A stretch of DNA of 64,000 nt from SAR324 cluster bacterium. GTDB lineage: Bacteria > SAR324 > NAC60-12. The number at the start of each line of letters is the position of its first letter. Within the stretch, counting starts at the first letter, position 1. Below, piece after piece: positions 18,225 to 27,478 of this stretch. The notes under the pieces were generated by a model. It was not told where the DNA came from and did not search any database. It saw only the letters and a program-made list of their open reading frames with translations. Location of the stretch: NCBI GenBank assembly GCA_015232315.1, contig JADFZZ010000005.1, positions 1-64,000 on the forward strand, in the 5' to 3' direction. A program made the translations under genes and the position numbers.

Positions 18225-19421
18225 TCAGGGAGTGTTGAGCTGGTAGGTTCCAATGTATGCTGTCAGGGTTGATTTACCCATTTTAAATGGAAGAATGACA
18301 CTTCCTGCGCCATTTTCATCAATGGTCACACCACTGCATGTCGCCAGGGATTCACCACCAAGACAGACATTGACAATGTCTCCAGTCTTAAGACCTGTTG
18401 TGGCAACAGAAACAGTGTAGTCTCCTGAGACGTTAAGAGTCGCCGCATTGCTGTTCACACTGACGGCCCCAACAGAAACAATCTGGACTGTTGGTGTCGA
18501 TACCACATTATACGTTAACTCACGAAAACTGGTTTTGTATAAATTGGGGTTGTTCGAATAATTGACTTTAGAGGTGATATTGCCAGTATAATTCACCGTT
18601 TCCAAAATGACATAGGCATCATCTATTTTGCCATTTCCAGAAATTGTATTCGCAACCAATCGCACCATTCCATTTGAACCATTTCCTCCTTTTTTCATTC
18701 CATTTCCACCCGTTCCACCTTTGGCCGTAATCAGCCCCGTATCTGTCAGTGTGATCGAACCTGAAGCGGCAATCAATAATGCGCCACCGCCACCGCCACC
18801 GCCACCAGCCTCCTGGTTAGCCGCATAAGTAGCGCCGCCGCCGCCACTTCCACCAGTCAGTGGTTGATGATTTGGTGCTGTAAAAAGAGGACTGAGTTTG
18901 CCTTCTTTTCCCATATCACCATCTCCCTGAGACACAGGCGCAATTCCACCTGCACCAGCGCCCGGACCAAAACCATTCTTACCGGCAACACGATTATTAA
19001 TACCAGTAATACCATCACCCCCGTTAAAACCACCAGGCCCACCTCGTCCGGCTAATGCGATGCCGTTAATCAGACTGCTTCCATCTGATCCGTTCAGGCG
19101 GATTGTTCCGGCAATTGTCACATCCTGTTGAACCAGTATTTGAATGGGATTGCTGTGATCAAACGAACCTGTATTGCTGTTCCAACCGTTTCCTGCTGGC
19201 GTGAACACAACAAGACAGCCTTCACCAATAGTGACAGATTCATATTGCAAAACTCCACTGCTACCAGCATCAATTTCGATTGGCCGTCCTGTACAAACAT
19301 CACCTGTCTTATTCAAGATCCCGTCTTGTCCATTGCTGGAACTGCTGAACGATGTTTGGCCAAACACACTGCCGGCACATAGAAGGGACAGGCCCAAAAT
19401 AGCGATTGATTTTTTATTCAT
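18225..19421 (-). CDS. Glycine-rich exported surface protein
   Basis: The ATG at 19421 is chosen because GGGAG precedes it and it opens a clean signal peptide (MNKKSIAILGLSLLCAGSVFG, cleavage before QTSF). An upstream ATG at 19457 overlaps the preceding gene's stop. The 398-residue protein is dominated by Gly/Asn/Ser. The central part has runs such as GGSGGGGATYAANQEAGGGG and GGTGGNGMKKGGNGSNG, like other glycine-rich bacterial surface proteins. Before it, QDVTIAGTIRLNGSDG resembles a beta-helix rung. The C-terminal 100 residues form a non-repetitive domain with one cysteine pair. It is probably an extracellular or outer-membrane-associated structural protein, in an operon with the upstream four-repeat lipoprotein (35-bp gap). 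Confidence 0.75.
   Translation of the reverse strand: MNKKSIAILGLSLLCAGSVFGQTSFSSSSNGQDGILNKTGDVCTGRPIEIDAGSSGVLQYESVTIGEGCLVVFTPAGNGWNSNTGSFDHSNPIQILVQQDVTIAGTIRLNGSDGSSLINGIALAGRGGPGGFNGGDGITGINNRVAGKNGFGPGAGAGGIAPVSQGDGDMGKEGKLSPLFTAPNHQPLTGGSGGGGATYAANQEAGGGGGGGGALLIAASGSITLTDTGLITAKGGTGGNGMKKGGNGSNGMVRLVANTISGNGKIDDAYVILETVNYTGNITSKVNYSNNPNLYKTSFRELTYNVVSTPTVQIVSVGAVSVNSNAATLNVSGDYTVSVATTGLKTGDIVNVCLGGESLATCSGVTIDENGAGSVILPFKMGKSTLTAYIGTYQLNTP
18783..18806 (-). repeat. Hexanucleotide repeat (GGTGGC x4) in the glycine-rich gene
   Basis: Four perfect copies of GCCACC on the + strand encode part of an uninterrupted glycine run. Gain or loss of units keeps the frame and would only alter the length of the glycine tract. 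Confidence 0.85.
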
Positions 19422-19456
19422 AAGAAGACTCCCACTGAATGGTTGATAATCTGTCA

Positions 19457-21019
19457 TTATTGAGAAACAATGATGTCCACACTCACACTTTGACGCAATG
19501 CGGGAGTCGTGTTAGTCACATAATATGGATTTGATGTCACCTGATTGTATTTGGAACTGGTGCTGATAGTTGGTCCCAATACAATGGAATATCTTCGATT
19601 TCCATCAGACGTATCACCTGTTCCGCTCACAGTAACATCTTGCTCAACATTCCAGTTTTGAGGTGTGAAAACCAGATTGGCAGAACTCACACTGTCCCCG
19701 GTATAAGGTTTGGAGGAAACCGCAACTGGAACCGTCACATCGACCAGTGGCTGGCTGGATAATCTTACTTTATACAGTGCTTTCCCACCACTCTCCGTGA
19801 TGTTCAGACTGCTGCCAACCACGATAAAACCGGCTTTTTCAACATCAATGTTGGTTAGATCCAGATCTTTGGGATCCAAACCATTGTAACCAGTATCAGA
19901 ACTGACGGCCGAGCCAATCACAATTGAATATTTTTGATCATCATCCGCCATCAGGTCACCTATCGGGGTTATGGTCAATAGCTGTTCCTGATTCCAGTTT
20001 TCAGTAGTAAAAACCATTTGTGCCGGACTGACAGTGGCTTCAGTCGTGTCACTACTGGAAAATGGAATAGTGACTGATGCTGTGGGAATTTTGGTTAATT
20101 TAATCTTAACCGAGGTAACTTTTCCTTCTGTTGTCTGTGCTTTTTCAACGGGACTGACGGACACTCCCGCGGTCTCATTGTCTTCATTAACCACGGTGAT
20201 ATCATCAGGATCGAGTCCATTGAATCCTGCATCGTTGCTTTGCGCCACAGACGTCAATATTTTATACTCCTGGCTACCATCACCCGCCTGATCATCAACG
20301 CCCATGACAATAACCAGTTTTTCTTTCCAGCTTTCAGTTGTGAAGGTGAGTGAAAGAGGCTCCACCTTGCCTTCAGTGTCATCAGAACTGGTCAAATTGA
20401 TCACCACGTCATCCTTGGGTTGTTTGGTGAGACCAATTGTGAAGTTGGCACCGCCCCCTAATTCCGTAGTGTTACGGCTGATCGGAGAAATAACAAATCC
20501 TGCGGTAGTGTTTACAGAATTGTTATCTTCATTATCCAGATTCTTGATTTCCACATGGTTCGGTCGAATTCCGTTATAAGCTGAATCCGCGGAAACCGCA
20601 TCACCAAACAGCACAGAATAAGTTTGGGTGCCATCCGCCTCTTGATCATCCACCCCTGTCACGGTCACTTTTTGCTTTTTATTCCAGTTGTCGGTTGTAA
20701 AAACCAAATTGTCCGGGCTCACTTGTCCCTCACTCAGATCGCTGGAAGATATTTTAAGAGAAACATCCGCGGTTGGTTTGTTTTTTAACTCGATTTTGAA
20801 GGTGGCCTGTTTCCCGGTTTCAGATGTCTCCCCGCTGATGGCTGTGACGGTGAAGGCGTCAGGAACCGCGGTATCCCGTTCAGTTCCTGATGTGATTATT
20901 TCCTCACTCACACTCTGTTCGCTTAAATTCACGCTCTGATCAGTTTCTGGTTTTAAACAACCTGAAAGACCTAGAGACGCGCAACATCCAGTAATGAACC
21001 ACTTGTGTATACGTTTCAT
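19457..21019 (-). CDS. Lipoprotein with four tandem Calx-beta-like repeats
   Basis: This 520-residue protein has lipobox LSGC (Cys21) and a good ribosome-binding site (AGGGGGAT). After a short linker there are four repeats of about 110 residues (roughly 55-165, 173-282, 283-393, 397-505). Each contains SSD-x-[ST]-E-G/A-x-V-x-P, then LVFTTDNWNKKQ-VTV, then G-V-D-D-x-x-x-D-G-x-x-x-Y and finally YNGxxPxxV. The pattern resembles Calx-beta-type extracellular repeats, with acidic residues suited to calcium binding. The fourth repeat has lost most acidic positions (GTGDTSDG). It is probably displayed on the cell surface, with an adhesive or structural role. Confidence 0.82.
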   Translation of the reverse strand: MKRIHKWFITGCCASLGLSGCLKPETDQSVNLSEQSVSEEIITSGTERDTAVPDAFTVTAISGETSETGKQATFKIELKNKPTADVSLKISSSDLSEGQVSPDNLVFTTDNWNKKQKVTVTGVDDQEADGTQTYSVLFGDAVSADSAYNGIRPNHVEIKNLDNEDNNSVNTTAGFVISPISRNTTELGGGANFTIGLTKQPKDDVVINLTSSDDTEGKVEPLSLTFTTESWKEKLVIVMGVDDQAGDGSQEYKILTSVAQSNDAGFNGLDPDDITVVNEDNETAGVSVSPVEKAQTTEGKVTSVKIKLTKIPTASVTIPFSSSDTTEATVSPAQMVFTTENWNQEQLLTITPIGDLMADDDQKYSIVIGSAVSSDTGYNGLDPKDLDLTNIDVEKAGFIVVGSSLNITESGGKALYKVRLSSQPLVDVTVPVAVSSKPYTGDSVSSANLVFTPQNWNVEQDVTVSGTGDTSDGNRRYSIVLGPTISTSSKYNQVTSNPYYVTNTTPALRQSVSVDIIVSQ

Positions 21020-21240
21020 GAGACATCCCCCTGAAAGAATTTAAAATATGATTGTCTACCTGTTGGTATCTGTGGCGTAAAAAAAATGAAATTGCAAATT
21101 TTCGTCAGCAAAATTCCGGGTTACAAACGGTGACATGTCCATCCCTTGATGGATTTGATCAAAAATCTGCTTTAATTCAATGATTTAATGGGGCTGGAGG
21201 GACAGGTTGCGAGGGACTGAAGTTATGAACGGACAAGTGA

Positions 21241-21269
21241 GAACTGCCGAACAGTATGAACGGCAGTTC
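21241..21269. terminator. Strong hairpin after the 923-residue lipoprotein gene
   Basis: A perfect 9-bp stem GAACTGCCG/CGGCAGTTC with an 11-base loop, 12 bases beyond the stop of the leftward gene at 21282. A T-run is missing, so termination activity is uncertain. Confidence 0.5.
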
Positions 21270-21281
21270 CATTAATAAAGA

Positions 21282-24053
21282 TTACAGTTGAAGTACACCA
21301 TCAATCACGGCAGGAGCGTCTGTCAGATCAGGTTCATCTCCGATTTTAGGATCTTCCCACTCGGTGGGATCAGGCAACGTCAGTGCTTCTATGGTGAGAC
21401 TCGCGCATTGGGCATCTTCCACTTTCTGCATGCGTTGTTCTTTATCCAGCCCCTTTATCAGATATTCTGTTGATTTGGTATCAGTCACAACAACGCCATC
21501 AGCCAGGCTGAATTCAGGAACCCATCGAATCTGAGCGTCAGGTTTACAGTCTGTGGATTCACCTGTTTCAAAATCAACACACTTTCCAGGGATTCCGTGA
21601 AGATTACCAAACCCCTGATATTCCAGATAGAACGTAGCGTTGGTATAGCCATTTCCTGTATGGGTGTATTTGACCTGCATGGGAGGATCAAATGTAAGAA
21701 ATGTTCCTGCGGCATCTTTTAGAGAAGAATACCGGTTCCAACTATTCGGACCGGTTTCATAAACATAATAAACATCCAGCAAATTCCTTGCCTGCCATGC
21801 ACAAGTATTCGTCGTGGTTACACTGGTGTTACGGGGACCAGGACGTGTCATGGTACAAGCCAGTTTATCCAGATTTGCCGTAGTTGGTTCAAATAAAATA
21901 CCGCTCTGCACTCCATGCTCGTATTGATCAAAACCATCTGAAGACGCACTGGTACTGGTTGAACTGGAAGAGCGGACAATCTCTTTAGTTCCAGATTTCA
22001 GGACCATATCCGCTTTACTAAACGTATATGCGATTTTAGTTGCCTCGGCAGGGGTTTTATTATTCTGAAAACTCAAATTCACAGAAGGATCTGATCCTGG
22101 ACCCATGGATGTTCCTGTAAAATATGGAGAACTGGTCGTGATTTTGTCAGGATCAGGACAGTTGTCAAAACACACCAGTGACAGATCACCTGTAAGTTCT
22201 TTGGGACTGACAACATCTTCAGAATAAAAAATCACGACTGTCGCGTCTGTTGGCGCACAGTTGTAGGACGGTCTTGAAAATGATGTTGTTGAAGTAGAGG
22301 TTGAAGTATTTTCTGTACATTGGCTAGTTTTAGTGGTTCCAGTGCCCGTTTTGAAGGTCACGGCAATGCTTCCACCCAAGGCTTGGGAAAACATTTGCAG
22401 TTCATCAAAATCCAGTTTGGATGTCGCCACATCCAGTGGACTGGCCAGAGGCTCCGGTATCCAGTTTTTTTGGTCCATTTTTGCGACTTTCTGAAGCTTG
22501 GTGCCATTCCACTTGACAATAAACTGATCGCCCGGACCTGTCGAACTGAACTCACTATAATTCAGGGGAATGCCTGTTACATCTTTCAGCGTCAACTCCT
22601 TGCGTGTCATCTTACGCAAACGGCCTCCGGCAATGAATACAGTATATTCCTCGCCAGCACTTTCTCCGTTTTCATCAAAACTGACTTTCGTCACAGTATC
22701 TCCATTTTTAAGCGTTTGGCTGTCAGGCCCTCCTGCATGAATTCCATGATAACCAACCCAGCCATGCTGTTTTTTTCCATCTGTATCTGTCACGATAATG
22801 GGAAAACCTGAATTCAGGCTCACTTGTTTTCCCGCCGAATCGTATAAACCATAGCGCCATACACTTTCTTCAAATTTGTCTCGATTGAGACAAACCTGTT
22901 TGCCCTCTACATTGTCTTTTCTGAGGAAGAGTGATTCGTTGAAGGCGATGCCGAAATCCATGGTTTCAGAAAAAGTTTCGCCATTGAAAGATGCGTTGAA
23001 GGAGGTTTTCAGAGCCCCTGAACCCGCAGTACCATCCTTGGATCGAGTAATGGCTGCCTGCTCCAGACCAGTGAAACCCATTTCTTCAGCTCCCATCTTG
23101 TTGAAAAAGCTCAAGACTACCTTTTCTCCCTGTTTCTGTGCTTTCAACAAACCTGTTCCCATTAAGGGTGCATTGGGATAGGCATTGCCTTCTTCATCTG
23201 CAGGAATCATTTTGAAATTCATGACAAATAAACCATAAGGATTGGTATCGCTGGCTCCCTCAGTGATTTTGATTTTTGCCTGAATCTGCTGCATTTCAGG
23301 CGGACCTTCCATCTCTCCTTCGGGTGGTTTTGCTCCATCAGTGGGTTTTGTACCGCCATCAGCGGGCTTTGCTCCGTCTGCGGGTTTCGCCTGTCGTTCT
23401 TTGGGACCGCCTTCTTCACCGCCGCCGCCCATATCATTGTCCTGGCTAAACCAGAAAGTGACATACTGATTGGAATTATCATCCTTGCGGATAGATTCTA
23501 CCGTGAAATAGGTATAGTCCGGAGAGCTACTGCTTGAAGAGTCGCTTTGCGAACTCTGGTTGGCACTTGATGCGTCATCCTTGCTATCGGCACAGAGATT
23601 TTCATCCACTTGTGCGATATATGGCCCCTTGTTCAGCATTTCATCATAGGAAAGAAGATCAAGCATGCATAAAATATTGTTCACTGTATCCAGTGCCTGA
23701 GTAGATTTTTCTTCAACAAATACATGTGTTTTATCTGTATTATATGCCGAGTCCGCAGGAACATCAGCCGCAGATAGTCGAAATGTTCCCAGACGCAGTG
23801 GTGTTACTCTAGCCGTAGTAGTTGCATCCTTGGCATCCACTACACTGACTTTGGAAGACACTGTCAGTGCGGAAACACTACCATCATCGGCACCTCTGAT
23901 TTCATCTTTTCCGGTTACACTGTCTGAGGTTGCATCACTTGATGAAGAAGTGGATGTTTTTGAATCTTCCTCTTCCGGCAGAAGACCACAACCAGTCATT
24001 ATGAGAGATGCCCCGAGAAACGAGGCTATTAATGTTTTTGCCAGTTTTTTCAT
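21282..24053 (-). CDS. Large lipoprotein of unknown function
   Basis: This 923-residue protein has lipobox IMTGC (Cys22) and a strong ribosome-binding site (GAGGAGGT). The N-terminal region is Ser/Asp/Thr-rich and unlikely to be folded. Residues about 222-255 hold a low-complexity stretch made of PADGAKP/PTDGAKP units. The rest is a long beta-rich region with scattered cysteines, many paired within 10-40 residues (for example SQCTENTS with YNCAPTD, and CFDNCPD), suggesting disulfides in an exported protein. I recognise no enzyme motif. It is followed by the repeat-lipoprotein operon in the same direction after a 262-bp gap with a hairpin, so it may be a separate unit. Confidence 0.75.
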   Translation of the reverse strand: MKKLAKTLIASFLGASLIMTGCGLLPEEEDSKTSTSSSSDATSDSVTGKDEIRGADDGSVSALTVSSKVSVVDAKDATTTARVTPLRLGTFRLSAADVPADSAYNTDKTHVFVEEKSTQALDTVNNILCMLDLLSYDEMLNKGPYIAQVDENLCADSKDDASSANQSSQSDSSSSSSPDYTYFTVESIRKDDNSNQYVTFWFSQDNDMGGGGEEGGPKERQAKPADGAKPADGGTKPTDGAKPPEGEMEGPPEMQQIQAKIKITEGASDTNPYGLFVMNFKMIPADEEGNAYPNAPLMGTGLLKAQKQGEKVVLSFFNKMGAEEMGFTGLEQAAITRSKDGTAGSGALKTSFNASFNGETFSETMDFGIAFNESLFLRKDNVEGKQVCLNRDKFEESVWRYGLYDSAGKQVSLNSGFPIIVTDTDGKKQHGWVGYHGIHAGGPDSQTLKNGDTVTKVSFDENGESAGEEYTVFIAGGRLRKMTRKELTLKDVTGIPLNYSEFSSTGPGDQFIVKWNGTKLQKVAKMDQKNWIPEPLASPLDVATSKLDFDELQMFSQALGGSIAVTFKTGTGTTKTSQCTENTSTSTSTTSFSRPSYNCAPTDATVVIFYSEDVVSPKELTGDLSLVCFDNCPDPDKITTSSPYFTGTSMGPGSDPSVNLSFQNNKTPAEATKIAYTFSKADMVLKSGTKEIVRSSSSTSTSASSDGFDQYEHGVQSGILFEPTTANLDKLACTMTRPGPRNTSVTTTNTCAWQARNLLDVYYVYETGPNSWNRYSSLKDAAGTFLTFDPPMQVKYTHTGNGYTNATFYLEYQGFGNLHGIPGKCVDFETGESTDCKPDAQIRWVPEFSLADGVVVTDTKSTEYLIKGLDKEQRMQKVEDAQCASLTIEALTLPDPTEWEDPKIGDEPDLTDAPAVIDGVLQL

Positions 24054-24384
24054 ACATACCTCCTCATTGGTAAATTAAATCCAAAGAGATTTATTCTCAA
24101 TGGATTGATCATGATGGGATTTATTCATTCATCTATTGTTACATGGACTTAACAAAATCAATGGACCCCTACTAAAAACGCAAAAAATTGCGTCAGTACC
24201 CCCCACAGATACAACAACGATCCATGTGGTTCATATGTTTTGAATTTAACGCATAGAAATTTATTTGGCAAGAGTGCTGAAAATTCATTTTTGTCGTGGG
24301 TTTCTGAAAGGTTGTGCTATGATCACAAAAATCGAGCATTATCTCGATGAAAATACCGTATGACGATGTGTAAGGTTAAAGCCC
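24054..24384. other. Divergent intergenic region
   Basis: This 331-bp AT-rich gap lies between the large lipoprotein gene (leftward) and the 643-residue protein gene (rightward). I see a possible extended -10 promoter for the rightward gene, but no gene, repeat or RNA. Confidence 0.5.
24315..24323 (+). promoter_or_regulatory. Possible extended -10 promoter element
   Basis: TGCTATGAT fits the TGn-TATAAT extended -10 form with one mismatch. No good -35 lies at 16-18 bp. The start would be near 24330, leaving a leader of about 55 nt before the ATG at 24385. Confidence 0.35.
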
Positions 24385-26316
24385 ATGAGTGTGTTTTCAA
24401 CAATCAGAAAATTAAACAGAAAATTTGAGACTGAATCAGACATTGATAAATTTGTGCAATATCAGATTCAGAACAGGCCACAATACGCGAACCAGAGGCT
24501 GGACCAGTTGATTCAAGCACAAGAATTCCTGGTGCTTGAAAAAATGGAAAATGCCTTTGATGGACTAAAACAAAAACAAAACATCAGCCCTGTCTTCATT
24601 GAACATATCCGGGGTATCTGTGCCAGAGGTGTTCAGGCTGTCAATGAACTTCCCCCTGAAACACGTTTCTGGATACAACTGACTGTGGCCAGCCGGAATA
24701 ATTTGTATGAGTGCGCAGACATTGTGCTCAGAACTTCCCATCAAGCCCGCAAAAACATGATCCATGATCATTTTTTAAAAAAATTCGCGGCAACCTATGA
24801 CGTCATCGAAATGTTGGAAAGGGATGAAAGATTGTTTGCTGAGGGGATGCCCTTTCACAAAGAGAATCTCCATGGATTGCTCAAGCAACTGGCAGAAAAA
24901 ATCATCAATTATGGAGTTTTGGAACTGGATGATTCAGACGATGATGAAACTGACAAAGCCGCTATTTTGTATCATTTTATCCGCAACCACACAAAAGAGG
25001 AGATTCTGGAAAGCCTGAGTGATGATCGAGTGCTTGTGAATGCGAGTGTTGATTATTTCAGTGTGCTGAACACCTCGCCCCATGTCATGGAATTTGCCAG
25101 AGCAAGAAACTATAAGCTCAAACTGTTCCTGATTGATATCAGCACCCAGGATATGTTTGAGGGGATGGATCCCTATGATCTGGTACGTATTTTGACTGGA
25201 TTGCTCGTGGTGAATACGCAGATTGATCCTGACCTTGAGGATGAACTGAGTGAGGAACCACTCACTAAAAAACTTCTGCACCAGGATACTTTCGAACTGA
25301 ATGATACCCGCATGCATCTGATGCGCTTTCTGGAGCAATTGAGTCCGTTGATTATTGATGATTTGGTAAAAACGATGATGTTTGTGATTCAGAAAGTGAA
25401 GGAAGACACCTCCGACTACGAAGTGCTCAATGACATACGAGCCATTTCTGCTACGGAAAAATTCGGGATTGATCTGGATGAATTGGGAGAAAAAGTCACC
25501 AAAGGTTTCAAGGAACTCACCAATCGTGGCATGGGGGTTCTGGCTACATTTGGTGAGATGTTTCAACAATTAAAAGAAAAATATAACCATTACCAGGAGA
25601 TTAAACAGCAACAGGAACCCGTTGAAGTTGTAGAAGACCAGGTAGCAGATCCGGAACCTGAAGAGGATCCGATGATACAGAAAAATCCGGAATATGAAGC
25701 CTTCGCTGAAAAACTACGGTTTGTTCAATCGGATACCATTGACTATAAAGAGGATCGGGATACACCAATCAGGCTCTACAGGGAAATTCATATCGCGTTT
25801 GGCGGCAATGAAAATGAATCATTTACCGGGCATCTTAAAAATTGTCTGTTTTGTCTATTTGACACAAAAAAACTCCCATCACTTGATGATGACCGTATCT
25901 CCAAACGTTTTCATGTGACCATACTCTCTCCATTTTCCAGAGAAAAACCGGGAAGTTTATCGGAAACATTATTTGCGGTGGGATTGACCAAAGTCACAGG
26001 CAGGGATATTTTTCATGACCAGTTGTATATACAGAATCAGGATATCGTAGAACTGGACCCTTACATCATCAAATTACGCGGAATAAAAGATGTATCCCAG
26101 GTCAATGAAATCAAACCACGTAAAGTAGTACTTGGTGATGTCACGGTACATGTTCATGCAGTGCCAATAGGTAAAAGCAGTTACCGGGAAATTTATGACC
26201 TGCTAGTCCTCCTGTTGCATCTGCTTCCTCCTGATGAATCTGGTTTTTACAGTCCATCCGCACAGTTTTGCATAACGTTTCTGAATAAACAGCTTGAAAA
26301 GCTTGGTAGTTCCTAG
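24385..26316 (+). CDS. Hypothetical cytoplasmic protein (643 aa)
   Basis: I do not recognise this protein. It has no signal peptide or membrane segment. Residues 1-400 are strongly helical and acidic (for example ELDDSDDDETDKA near 178-190). A Glu/Gln-rich hinge (about 407-432, KQQQEPVEVVEDQVADPEPE) leads to a mixed alpha/beta C-terminal domain (about 440-640) containing two neighbouring cysteines in NCLFCLFD. The length and clean boundaries, with an ATG after AAGG, support a real gene. It converges with the M28 peptidase gene, with the two stop codons overlapping. Neighbours give no clear clue. Confidence 0.75.
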   Translation: MSVFSTIRKLNRKFETESDIDKFVQYQIQNRPQYANQRLDQLIQAQEFLVLEKMENAFDGLKQKQNISPVFIEHIRGICARGVQAVNELPPETRFWIQLTVASRNNLYECADIVLRTSHQARKNMIHDHFLKKFAATYDVIEMLERDERLFAEGMPFHKENLHGLLKQLAEKIINYGVLELDDSDDDETDKAAILYHFIRNHTKEEILESLSDDRVLVNASVDYFSVLNTSPHVMEFARARNYKLKLFLIDISTQDMFEGMDPYDLVRILTGLLVVNTQIDPDLEDELSEEPLTKKLLHQDTFELNDTRMHLMRFLEQLSPLIIDDLVKTMMFVIQKVKEDTSDYEVLNDIRAISATEKFGIDLDELGEKVTKGFKELTNRGMGVLATFGEMFQQLKEKYNHYQEIKQQQEPVEVVEDQVADPEPEEDPMIQKNPEYEAFAEKLRFVQSDTIDYKEDRDTPIRLYREIHIAFGGNENESFTGHLKNCLFCLFDTKKLPSLDDDRISKRFHVTILSPFSREKPGSLSETLFAVGLTKVTGRDIFHDQLYIQNQDIVELDPYIIKLRGIKDVSQVNEIKPRKVVLGDVTVHVHAVPIGKSSYREIYDLLVLLLHLLPPDESGFYSPSAQFCITFLNKQLEKLGSS

Positions 26317-27398
26317 TGTCGCGGGTGTCTGTGCCCAACAGAAATCATGTTTCTGAGTTGTTTGTCAGCACACTGTGAATTGTTCCAGTTTTCAGGCAAC
26401 TCAAGATTGATCAGCAAATGCGTCACCAGACTGATGACCGTTTCGAGTTGCTGTTCGATCCTTCCTGGAAAAGCACTTTCGATAAATGTCAGTGAATCCT
26501 TGGCGGTATGCCACAGTGTCCCCTGTTCCACTGTTTGTGTGTAGCCATCTTTTTCTCCAATATCCCAGTTCGTCGCTTCAATGGCTCCATAAGGTATTCC
26601 CACTTCATGAAAAGGTGCATGGTCACTCCATGAACCTGTTGTCCCCTTGGGATATTCTGGATTATTTCCGGGATTAGTCCTGAACTCATAACTGAGATAC
26701 GCTGCAAGTGTTAAGGCCTGCTCTCTCAGGTAACCAGAATCATCACCATGCACATACAGATAATCACCTCCCGCGATCGTGTCAAAATTCAGCATACCAA
26801 TAATTGACTCGCATTGCGCTGCGGACATCTGAGTCACATAGGCATGGGACCCAAGCAAACCGATTTCTTCCGCGCCAAAAAAGACAAAGACCAGCGTGTA
26901 GGGCAATACGTTGTTTTTGAGTCTGCCTGCCAATTCAATCAACGCCCCTGCGCCTGACGCATTGTCAATCGCTCCGGTTCCAACCCCGACAGAATCATAA
27001 TGAGCGCCAAGAATCAGTTGATAGGATCCATTACCCTGTTTGGTCACAATAATATTATACGAGTCAGTATTCTGGTTTAAGGAACTGTTAGTCAGCTTAA
27101 ATTGTTGTTGTTCAGGCTCGTAGCCCAGATTTGTCAGTTCCTGAACGATATAATTTTTTGTCGAGGCTTCTTGTTCACTTCCTGCGGTACGTTGCCCAAT
27201 GGATTCGGATAAATAGCGCATCACACCCAATGTTGTTTTTCCCGCATCTGTCATGTCCACGGTTTCTATGTGAACACTGGTCTGTTTTTTTTCTGAACTG
27301 GAGGAGCCTGAATCTGAACAGCCTGTCAGACTCAGTACCATGAACAAACACAACATTGTTACAGGAAATCCGCTGACATTCTGCTGACAATTTCTCAT
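26313..27398 (-). CDS. M28-family aminopeptidase, lipoprotein
   Basis: This Zn-peptidase-like protein shows the M28 metal and catalytic motifs in order: LGAHYDSVGVG (His and Asp), GAIDNASGAGALIELA (bridging Asp), FFGAEEIGLLGSHAYV (the Glu-Glu pair), and later YPKGTTGSWSDHAPFH (final His). The start at 27398 is chosen because it gives a typical lipoprotein signal with lipobox LTGC at Cys27. An in-frame ATG at 27449 would add 17 residues before it and leave only 29 bp to the divergent gene. No strong ribosome-binding site decides the matter. It is probably an outer-membrane or periplasmic aminopeptidase releasing N-terminal amino acids from peptides. Confidence 0.85.
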   Translation of the reverse strand: MRNCQQNVSGFPVTMLCLFMVLSLTGCSDSGSSSSEKKQTSVHIETVDMTDAGKTTLGVMRYLSESIGQRTAGSEQEASTKNYIVQELTNLGYEPEQQQFKLTNSSLNQNTDSYNIIVTKQGNGSYQLILGAHYDSVGVGTGAIDNASGAGALIELAGRLKNNVLPYTLVFVFFGAEEIGLLGSHAYVTQMSAAQCESIIGMLNFDTIAGGDYLYVHGDDSGYLREQALTLAAYLSYEFRTNPGNNPEYPKGTTGSWSDHAPFHEVGIPYGAIEATNWDIGEKDGYTQTVEQGTLWHTAKDSLTFIESAFPGRIEQQLETVISLVTHLLINLELPENWNNSQCADKQLRNMISVGHRHPRH

Positions 27399-27478
27399 TT
27401 GTTCATTGACAATGGGGATCAGTATTTTTATTTGATCAAGAAGGGACATCAATATTCATCTCAGGACAAAGAGGTTTC

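Noticed and set aside
18783-18806. The GCCACC run as a minisatellite outside coding sequence
   Set aside because: It is inside the glycine-rich gene and encodes glycine; it is listed as a coding repeat.
24934-25569. A 211-codon open frame on the minus strand
   Set aside because: It lies wholly inside the 643-residue protein gene in antisense and has no start signal.
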